A DNA stretch of 64,000 nucleotides from Pyxidicoccus xibeiensis. Its GTDB lineage: Bacteria > Myxococcota > Myxococcia > Myxococcales > Myxococcaceae. The stretch's first letter is position 1, and each line of letters opens with the position of its first letter. The stretch is from contig NZ_JAJVKV010000001.1 in assembly GCF_024198175.1 (NCBI RefSeq), positions 1,302,001 to 1,366,000 on the forward strand. The letters run 5' to 3'. The notes under the pieces were generated by a model. That model did not search any database. It was given only the letters and a program-made list of their open reading frames with translations, and had not been told where the DNA came from. Below are positions 58,334-64,000 of this stretch, piece by piece. The position numbers and the translations under genes were made by a program.

Positions 58334-61267
58334 TCACCTCACGCCGACGCCGTCCGGGCGGCGGAGCTCGCGCAGCAGGGCGGGCTCGTTCCCGTACAGC
58401 AGCTTGTAGGCGCTGTAGCTGCCGAGCACCTTCTTCACGTAGTCGCGCGTCTCCTCGAAGGCGATGTGCTCCACCCATTCGTCCAGCTCCGCCTGGGGCA
58501 GGGCCTGGCGCCAGCGCTCCACCGCGCGAGGGCCCGCGTTGTACGCGGCCACCGCGTAGGCCGTGTTGCCGCCGAACTGCTTGAGCAGCTGGCCCAGGTA
58601 GGCCGCGCCCAGCCGCACGTTCTGCGCGGGCTGGAGCAGCGTTGACTCACCCGCCAGGGGCACCTCCAGCGAGTCCGCCACCTGCCTCGCCGTGGCGGGC
58701 ATGAGCTGGGCCAGGCCCAGCGCTCCCGTGGCGGAGCGTGCGCGCGGGTTGAAGCGGCTCTCCTCGCGGATGAGGCCCTGGAGCAGGTCCGGGTCCACTC
58801 GCGACGCCCGGCCGTAGCGCTCGATGAGGTTGCGGTAGGCGCGGGGCCACGTGGCCTCCCAGATGGGGCGGGACGCGGCACTCAGCGGGCCGTGCACCTC
58901 CTGGCGCAGGGAGGAGCGGGCCACCTGCCTCGCGGCCCGGCGCCGGCCCGTGCGCTGCACCGTCTGGTACAGCAGCCGCGCCGAGGACTCGGGCAGCGCG
59001 CGGGTGTCCACCGCGAGCAGCTCCTCCACCGAGCCGGGCAGCCCCAGCCGCAGCAGCTCCACGCCCGCCACGAAGCGCGCGTCCGCCTGGAGCGGGCCGG
59101 GCGCCAGCGGCCAGATTTCGGCGGGCTCCACCGGCTCGCCCGGCTCCACGGCCACGGCGCGCTCGACGGCGCCACGCGTGACCGGGCGGCCCGTGCCAGC
59201 AGCGGCAACGCCTACCGCGCTGTCCGGGCGCCCCGTGCCGGTGGAGGTACCTCCCGCGGAGCCACCCGTGCCGACGTAGACGAGGCCCGGAGTGCTCGAA
59301 GCACCGAGTCCGCCGCTGCCCGAGCCACTCGTGCCGGCGGAGGCAAGGCCTGGGGCGCTCACACCACCGGAGCCCCCTCCGGCGGCACCTGAGCCTCCAG
59401 TGCCGACGGAGGCAAGGCCTGGGGCACTCATGCCACCGGCCACTCCCGCGCTGCCAGGGCCACCGGAGGCCGCGGCGATGCCACCTGCTCCGCCCGCGCC
59501 ACCGGTGCTCGCGGAGGCAGCGGAAGCAGCGGCGACGACTCCCACGGCGCCCGCCCCGCCGGTGCTCGCAGAGGCGACACCCGCCTTGCCGCCCGGGCCA
59601 CCGCTACCGATGGAAGCAACGGCGGTGCTTCCCACTGCGCCCGCACCGCCGGTGCTCGCAGAGGCCACACCCGCCTTGCCCGAGCCACCCGTGCCCGCGG
59701 AGGCCACGGAGGCAGCTCCGGCGGAGACACCCGCGACGGCACCCAGAGTCACTCGCAGGCGAGCCATGCGCTCGGGCGCGAGCAGCGCCAGCCTCGAGCG
59801 GGCCAGCATCCCGTACCAGGCCGCCGGGCGCTCGACGGCGATGTGCTCGTAGCCGTCCAGCGCGGCGTTCGCGTTCGGCCCCGTCTCCTGCATGCGCGCC
59901 GTCCAGTAGCGCGCCCGCCACAGCGCCTCGTCGGTGCGCGCCGCCGCGGGCAGTGACTCCACCGCCTTCAGCGCGGTCAGCGCCGCGTCACGCTCATCCT
60001 TGCGGACATGCAGCCAGAAGGCCCGGAACAGCGCCTCCGAGGCGAAGTTGCCCGCCGGGTACCGCTTCGCCGTCTCCTCGTACCGCGCCATCGCCACGTC
60101 CGGCTGCCCGGTGCGCTGGAGGAACCACGCCTCGAAGAAGAGCGCGTCGTCCGCGTACCCGTGCTCCGGGTAGTCCCGCGCCAGCGTGGCGTAGGTCTGG
60201 ATGGCCGCCTTCGGGTCCACCACCGACTGCGAGTACCCCAGCACGTAGAGCGCCAGCGGCCGCTGCTCCGGCGAGGTGCACTGCTCCACCATCGGCGCCA
60301 GCACCTGGATGGCCCGGCGGTGCTGCCGCTCCTTGCGCAGCGCCCGGCCGTACGTGAGGTGCGCGCGGCACGCCAGCTCGTCCGGCATCGACACGTGCGG
60401 CAGCACCCCGTTCAACAGCTCCATGCCCGCGTGGTTGCGGTGCAGCTCCACCAGCGCCTCGGCGCGGCGCACCCGCCACTTGATGGGCAGCGGCAGGCCC
60501 TTGAGCCGCTGGGCGGCACGCTGCGCCTCGCGCGACAGCGGGCTGGTGGCCCACACCTCCAGCAGCGCGCGGTGCTCCGCGTTGTACTGCCCCTGCGCGC
60601 GCGCCAGGTCACAGATGGCCAGCAGCGCCTTCATCCGGAGCGCGTCCGGACCGCGCGACTGGCGGCTGTCGATGAGCTCCTGCAATGCAGCGAGCGCACC
60701 GGAGATGTCCCGCTTGCGCTGGAGCACCTTCGACAGGCTGAAGCGTGCCTCCGGGTAGAGGGGCGAGCCCGGGCTCACCGCCCGGTACTGCTCCGCCGCC
60801 AGCTCCAGCCGGCGCAGCCGCTCGTTGGCGTGGGCCGCCCTCAGCAGACAGTGGTCCCGCAGGGCGGGGTAGTCACCGGACAGCGCCGCGAACTCCTCGG
60901 CCGCGACGGCGAAGTCCCCCATCCGCAGGGCCGCCTGTGCCAGGAGGAAGCGGACCTGCGGCGTGGCCGTCCCCTGGGCCAGCAGCGCCCGCGCCTTCTT
61001 GTAGCGGCCGCGGTCGAACTCCCACTTCGCCTTCGCGAGCGTCCCGTCCGCGAAGTACGGCGTCAGCTGCTCCGGCCCGAAGACCTCCGCGGACTCCGCG
61101 CCCGCGCTGGGCTGCGCCGCCGGCGTGTCCAGCAGCGCCTCGAGCTGCTCCTCCGAGAGCACCTCGCCAGGGCCTTCCTCCACGGACTCCTGCGCCCACG
61201 TGGGGCCCGCCCACAGCACGCCCGCGCACGTCAGGAACACCACCGCGCCTGCTCGAAGCCCGTCCAT
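58334..61267 (-). CDS. Slt-type lytic transglycosylase with large Gly/Ala-rich insertion
   Basis: A 977-residue periplasmic muramidase. After the signal peptide (MDGLRAGAVVFLTCAGVLWA) a superhelix of TPR-like repeats covers about residues 80-500. The C-terminal SLT domain has the catalytic Glu836 in LIREESRFNPRARSATGALG, then LAQLMPATARQVA and AYAVAAYNAGPRAVERW. Family members cut the glycan strand with formation of 1,6-anhydroMurNAc. Between superhelix and catalytic domain lies about 190 residues of Gly/Ala/Ser repeats (507-700), not found in usual Slt. A GTG at 61309 is an alternative start; ATG 61267 has a better ribosome site and signal peptide. Confidence 0.88.
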   Translation of the reverse strand: MDGLRAGAVVFLTCAGVLWAGPTWAQESVEEGPGEVLSEEQLEALLDTPAAQPSAGAESAEVFGPEQLTPYFADGTLAKAKWEFDRGRYKKARALLAQGTATPQVRFLLAQAALRMGDFAVAAEEFAALSGDYPALRDHCLLRAAHANERLRRLELAAEQYRAVSPGSPLYPEARFSLSKVLQRKRDISGALAALQELIDSRQSRGPDALRMKALLAICDLARAQGQYNAEHRALLEVWATSPLSREAQRAAQRLKGLPLPIKWRVRRAEALVELHRNHAGMELLNGVLPHVSMPDELACRAHLTYGRALRKERQHRRAIQVLAPMVEQCTSPEQRPLALYVLGYSQSVVDPKAAIQTYATLARDYPEHGYADDALFFEAWFLQRTGQPDVAMARYEETAKRYPAGNFASEALFRAFWLHVRKDERDAALTALKAVESLPAAARTDEALWRARYWTARMQETGPNANAALDGYEHIAVERPAAWYGMLARSRLALLAPERMARLRVTLGAVAGVSAGAASVASAGTGGSGKAGVASASTGGAGAVGSTAVASIGSGGPGGKAGVASASTGGAGAVGVVAAASAASASTGGAGGAGGIAAASGGPGSAGVAGGMSAPGLASVGTGGSGAAGGGSGGVSAPGLASAGTSGSGSGGLGASSTPGLVYVGTGGSAGGTSTGTGRPDSAVGVAAAGTGRPVTRGAVERAVAVEPGEPVEPAEIWPLAPGPLQADARFVAGVELLRLGLPGSVEELLAVDTRALPESSARLLYQTVQRTGRRRAARQVARSSLRQEVHGPLSAASRPIWEATWPRAYRNLIERYGRASRVDPDLLQGLIREESRFNPRARSATGALGLAQLMPATARQVADSLEVPLAGESTLLQPAQNVRLGAAYLGQLLKQFGGNTAYAVAAYNAGPRAVERWRQALPQAELDEWVEHIAFEETRDYVKKVLGSYSAYKLLYGNEPALLRELRRPDGVGVR
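59165..59749. repeat. GC-rich repeat tract encoding the Gly/Ala/Ser insertion
   Basis: Degenerate repeats with units of about 15-30 codons. The clearest pair is 59540-59584 and 59630-59674 (90-bp period), both encoding AGVASASTGGAGAVG. SAPGLAS and GTGGSG blocks recur elsewhere. The tract stays in frame throughout. Confidence 0.8.
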
Positions 61268-61638
61268 ACCCGCCCTCTTCAGAAAATCTGGGCGACTATG
61301 GATTGTCACTGCCGGTGGGAACGGGACTGCCCTGCCTGACGACTTTTTTGCTCACGTCATCCAGGCGATATCGGCGCGACGCCCCTCCCGGAGCGGATGC
61401 ACGAAACTCAACGGCTCGCGGACGCGGACGTGGGCGCGACTGGGAGTGAGTGGCCGGTGGGACCACCCGTCCGGCCGCCACGGCTGAAATCCGCACCGCC
61501 CACGTTCCGGGCCCCGCACCGTGATGCCTCCTGCAATCCGGCAACCGTACGCACGGGGTGTGCGACAACCCCCTGTCGGGCGAAGACCCGGAGCGAGCTC
61601 CGTTCATCCCCCGCTGGCCTACAAGTGAGGACACCACG
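61268..61638. other. Gene-free divergent region with hairpin
   Basis: The 371 bases between divergent genes have no coding frame I trust. At 61452-61476, GGCCGG and CCGGCC are paired with an inner GGG/CCC, a hairpin that could mark a terminator or leader. A T-run (TTTTTT near 61345) lies close to the transglycosylase start. Confidence 0.4.
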
Positions 61639-63024
61639 ATGAAGACCGCAACCGTGCTGGCAGCCCTGGGATGCATCGCCGTGAGCGCAGGAGGATGTGG
61701 CGGGGACTCGCAGACCCTGGGAGCGGGAACGGGCCTGGAGTTGGAGGACGGCATCCTCAGCGTCGCGTACGGCGACGGGCCGGGCAAGGCCGTGGAGGGC
61801 AACGACCCGCGACTCACCGACGCGCGTCCTCCCCTGCCCGGTAGCGGCGGCTACATCCAGAATGGGACGGAGCCCCAGGACGCCTCGTTCTCGCTCGCGG
61901 GAACGGGCAGCACGAATGGCCGGCTGACGACGAAGGCCAGCCTGCTCGTCGATGCGGCCACGGCCATTGACGACTCGACGGCCCTGCTCCGCGTCCAGAA
62001 CACCGCGCCGCTCGGCGGGACCGAGTGGCTCAAGCAACCGCTCTTCATCGTGGACTCGGCGGGCGGCCTGCTGGCGCGAGGAGAGCTGGGCTTCGGGAAG
62101 ATTCCCATGACGGGCAAGGGCCTGCGGCTCATGTGGCACCCGTTCAAGGCCGCGTTCCGCGCCGGCTCCGCCGAAGACCAGTGGGATGAGGCCAACGTGG
62201 GCTTCTACTCCTGGGCGGGAGGCAACCAGACCACGGCGAGCGCGTTCGGCTCCTTCGCCTTCGGGGACCAGTGCTCCACGAGTGGCACGGCCGCGGCGTG
62301 CTTCGGCAGCAGCAACCAGGCCAGCGGGACGGCGAGCTTCACCTCCGGCGCGTCTTCCATCGCGGGCGGGTTCGGCTCGGTGGCCATGGGCTTCACCAAC
62401 GTCGCGGGCGGCCAGGGCTCGGTCGCCATCGGCTACCGGGTGGCGGCGAATGAGGACTATTCGATGGCGCTGGGGCACCGGGTGACGACGGCGACGCACA
62501 CCGGCTCGTTCATCTGGGGTGACCAGTCGACCAACACCGTCTCCGCCAGCACCGCCAACAACCAGTTCATGGTGCGCGCCGCGGGCGGCGTGCGGCTGAG
62601 GACGAACAGCGCCCTCACCACGGGGTGCGACCTGCCGGCGGGCTCGGGCGTGTTCACCTGCACGTCGGACCGGGAGACGAAGGAGGACTTCCGCCGCATC
62701 GACGGCGAGGAGGTGCTGGCGAAGGTGGCGCGGCTGCCCGTCGAGAGCTGGCGCTACAGGGAGGAAGGCACCGGCGTGCGCCACCTGGGCCCCGTCGCCC
62801 AGGACTTCCGCGCGGCGTTCGGACTGGGGACCGATGACAAGAGCATCGGCCTGCTCGACATCGACGGCGTCAACATGGTCGCCATCCAGGCCCTGGAGCG
62901 GCGCACCCAGGAGCTGCGCGCGAAGAGCGCCGAGGTGGACGCACTGAGGGCCGAGCTCGCGGAGCTCAAGCGCGGCCTGTCCCGGCTGGAGGCCGCGGTC
63001 GAGCGCCGAAACATCCAGAGGTAA
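61639..63024 (+). CDS. Lipoprotein with phage-fibre-like repeats and S74 chaperone domain
   Basis: A 461-residue lipoprotein (signal MKTATVLAALGCIAVSAGGC, Cys20). The N-terminal region has NDPRLTDARPP, a phrase frequent in phage tail fibres. Residues 195-300 carry YadA/fibre-like steps (SAFGSFAFG, FGSVAMGFTNVAGG, QGSVAIGYRVA, YSMALGHRV). The C-terminal 115 residues are the Peptidase_S74 intramolecular chaperone, with Ser343-Asp and Lys348 in CTSDRETKEDF, and a terminal coiled coil (LRAELAELKRGLSRLEAAVE). S74 domains fold trimeric fibres and then cleave themselves off. A trimeric surface fibre is likely. Confidence 0.75.
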   Translation: MKTATVLAALGCIAVSAGGCGGDSQTLGAGTGLELEDGILSVAYGDGPGKAVEGNDPRLTDARPPLPGSGGYIQNGTEPQDASFSLAGTGSTNGRLTTKASLLVDAATAIDDSTALLRVQNTAPLGGTEWLKQPLFIVDSAGGLLARGELGFGKIPMTGKGLRLMWHPFKAAFRAGSAEDQWDEANVGFYSWAGGNQTTASAFGSFAFGDQCSTSGTAAACFGSSNQASGTASFTSGASSIAGGFGSVAMGFTNVAGGQGSVAIGYRVAANEDYSMALGHRVTTATHTGSFIWGDQSTNTVSASTANNQFMVRAAGGVRLRTNSALTTGCDLPAGSGVFTCTSDRETKEDFRRIDGEEVLAKVARLPVESWRYREEGTGVRHLGPVAQDFRAAFGLGTDDKSIGLLDIDGVNMVAIQALERRTQELRAKSAEVDALRAELAELKRGLSRLEAAVERRNIQR

Positions 63025-63100
63025 TTGGATTGCATCCGTGTCGCGTCTTCCACTGTTCCACGGCAACCCGAGGTGAGCACCGGTCAACATCGCGCGGCGC

Positions 63101-63141
63101 GCAAAGCCAAACCACGGCTTTGCCTGATAGACAGGCAAAGC
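63101..63141 (+). promoter_or_regulatory. Two competing hairpins (attenuator-like or terminator)
   Basis: Hairpin A: GCAAAGCC (63101-63108) with GGCTTTGC (63116-63123), 7-base loop. Hairpin B: GCTTTGCCTG (63117-63126) with CAGGCAAAGC (63132-63141), loop ATAGA. They share 63117-63123 and cannot form together. The pair lies 77 bases past one lipoprotein gene and 35 bases before the next. Confidence 0.55.
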
Positions 63142-63175
63142 GCGCACGCGCACGTCCCCTGACTGGAGGCACTCC

Positions 63176-63607
63176 TTGCGACACCTCTTCTCTGTCTCTT
63201 CTTCACTTCCCGCGCTGATGGCGGGGCTGCTGCTGACCGCCTGCGGTGGGCCCGAGGGCCCCGCCGCCGAGGAGCTGGGGGAAGGCACGGGCGAACAGGC
63301 TGCGGCGCTGACGAGCCCCTCCGCTTCGATTTCGTGCGCCCGCACGTCCGGAATCGACATCAGCTGCACGGCCAATGCCTCGGGCGGTAGCGCGCCCTAC
63401 GACCCGCAGTGGCAGAATCGCCGCCTCATGATGGGCCGGATCTACGTCGAGGGCTACGACTCGGGCGGCTACACCCGCGTCGTCGACTGCCTCACGCCGG
63501 AGCCGGGTGGCACCACGTTCTCGCTGACCATCCGGTTCAGGGTGTTCGACGCGAACGGCGCCGTCTCCAATGAAGCGCAGGCTGGCCCCTTCGAGTGCGC
63601 CTTCTGA
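63176..63607 (+). CDS. Small lipoprotein of unknown function
   Basis: A 143-residue lipoprotein that begins at a TTG (63176) seven bases after GGAGG; no ATG or GTG fits. The signal ends LMAGLLLTACGG (Cys23). After an acidic linker the mature domain reads SISCARTSGIDISCTANAS, IYVEGYDSGGYTRVVDCLTP and IRFRVFDANGAVSNEAQAGP, a short beta-sandwich, perhaps Ig-like, with four cysteines that could form two disulfides. Family not recognised. Expression may be controlled by the competing hairpins just upstream. Confidence 0.65.
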   Translation: MRHLFSVSSSLPALMAGLLLTACGGPEGPAAEELGEGTGEQAAALTSPSASISCARTSGIDISCTANASGGSAPYDPQWQNRRLMMGRIYVEGYDSGGYTRVVDCLTPEPGGTTFSLTIRFRVFDANGAVSNEAQAGPFECAF

Positions 63608-63675
63608 TGAGGCGCTGCCACGCCAGGTAGCCGCTGCATCGCGCCGCCTCTCCATACGCGGGGCGGCGCGGGTCT

Positions 63676-64000
63676 TCAGCCCGCCTTCGCCAGGGGCATC
63701 GGCATGGCGGGTGCTTCGTCCCAGCCCAGGTGCAGCCGCAGGTCGCCGTGCCCGCAGCACGTGCAGCGGTTCCGGGCGTGAAGGCCCAGCCGGTGAAGCA
63801 GCGCCCGTGCATTCTCGCGCCACAGGGACGGGCCGGCGAACAGGCCCGGCGTCACCCACCATGCGTTGAGCGACAGCGAGTCCTCCAGCGAGGACACGTC
63901 GTGCCACCAGCCGGGCGGCAGCAGCAGCACCTCTCCGGGATTGATGACGGCCTCGTAGCCCTGAGCATGTGCCGCCTCGGGGTGCCGGGCGAGGTCCGGC
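63676..64000 (-). CDS. Cupin-like (JmjC/FIH-type) protein, C-terminal part
   Basis: The C-terminal 107 codons of a gene that continues beyond the right edge. YEAVINPGEVLLLPPGWWHD is the second-histidine segment of the JmjC/cupin-8 fold, followed by LEDSLSLNAWWVTPGLFAGP and SLWRENARALLHRLGL. The tail has a Cys cluster (NRCTCCGHGDLRLHLGWDE), which could bind metal. Such enzymes are Fe(II)/2-oxoglutarate oxygenases that hydroxylate proteins; the first metal ligands (HxD) lie outside the window, so catalysis cannot be judged. Confidence 0.75.
   Translation of the reverse strand, partial: PDLARHPEAAHAQGYEAVINPGEVLLLPPGWWHDVSSLEDSLSLNAWWVTPGLFAGPSLWRENARALLHRLGLHARNRCTCCGHGDLRLHLGWDEAPAMPMPLAKAG

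Noticed and set aside
59165-59749. Repeat tract considered as a CRISPR or intergenic satellite
   Set aside because: Repeats are degenerate, have no constant spacer, and keep an open frame between two domains of one enzyme.

Overview
The window is a 64 kb stretch of very GC-rich, densely coding chromosome that looks like a fruiting myxobacterium (Myxococcaceae, near Myxococcus, Corallococcus or Pyxidicoccus). The reasons are family content rather than a marker gene: a DUF2381 protein beside eukaryotic-type Ser/Thr kinases with HRDVSP-type loops, a SitA-like lipoprotein toxin with its immunity gene, many hybrid histidine kinases, golvesin and S74-type secreted proteins, and numerous lipoproteins. 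No rRNA, tRNA, CRISPR array or intact transposase was seen.

Layout. 1-10.1 kb: recF (cut by the left edge) and dnaN on the minus strand, separated by about 8.4 kb holding a PAS histidine kinase, the alkylation-repair glycosylase alkC, two DUF1990 genes (the second fused to DUF4126) and two unknown proteins. 10.2-13.5 kb: a nucleotidyltransferase/small-helical-protein pair, a lipoprotein, and a minus-strand ECF sigma, membrane anti-sigma-like and barrel-like operon. 13.8-20.4 kb: a plus-strand sensory cluster with a REC-PAS-kinase, a stand-alone B12-binding domain carrying the Wx9EH photoreceptor signature, an internally duplicated helical protein, and two more hybrid kinases in overlapping frames. 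20.4-28.2 kb: an XRE regulator, a Cache chemoreceptor, an Rpn-type nuclease with a 12-bp tandem repeat, a secreted amidase with a golvesin tail, an M1-like metallopeptidase and an arrestin-like protein.

28.2-33.1 kb: a divergent pair around a 9-bp-arm palindrome, a dehydrogenase-TetR operon and a DUF6152/DUF6644 pair. 33.3-44.4 kb: lipid-related genes: two acyl-CoA synthetases, a quinone oxidoreductase, two alpha/beta hydrolases, an outer-membrane barrel, a KAS III homologue lacking two catalytic residues and a TetR regulator. 44.8-50.0 kb: two Ser/Thr kinases, an XRE regulator and DUF2381. 50.0-54.1 kb: two unrelated toxin-immunity modules head to head, a PAAR-like/AHH nuclease with Imm11 and a SitA-type lipoprotein toxin with a pentapeptide-like immunity protein. 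54.2-64 kb: TraB/GumN protein, Lrp regulator with aminotransferase, SDR, a Slt transglycosylase with a large Gly/Ala insertion, a phage-fibre-like lipoprotein ending in an S74 chaperone domain, a small lipoprotein behind competing hairpins, and a cupin cut by the right edge.

The strongest candidates for something undescribed are the B12-linked kinase cluster (15.4-20.4 kb), the back-to-back toxin modules (50.0-54.1 kb), the 18-bp inverted-repeat element at 37.25 kb and the competing hairpins at 63.1 kb.
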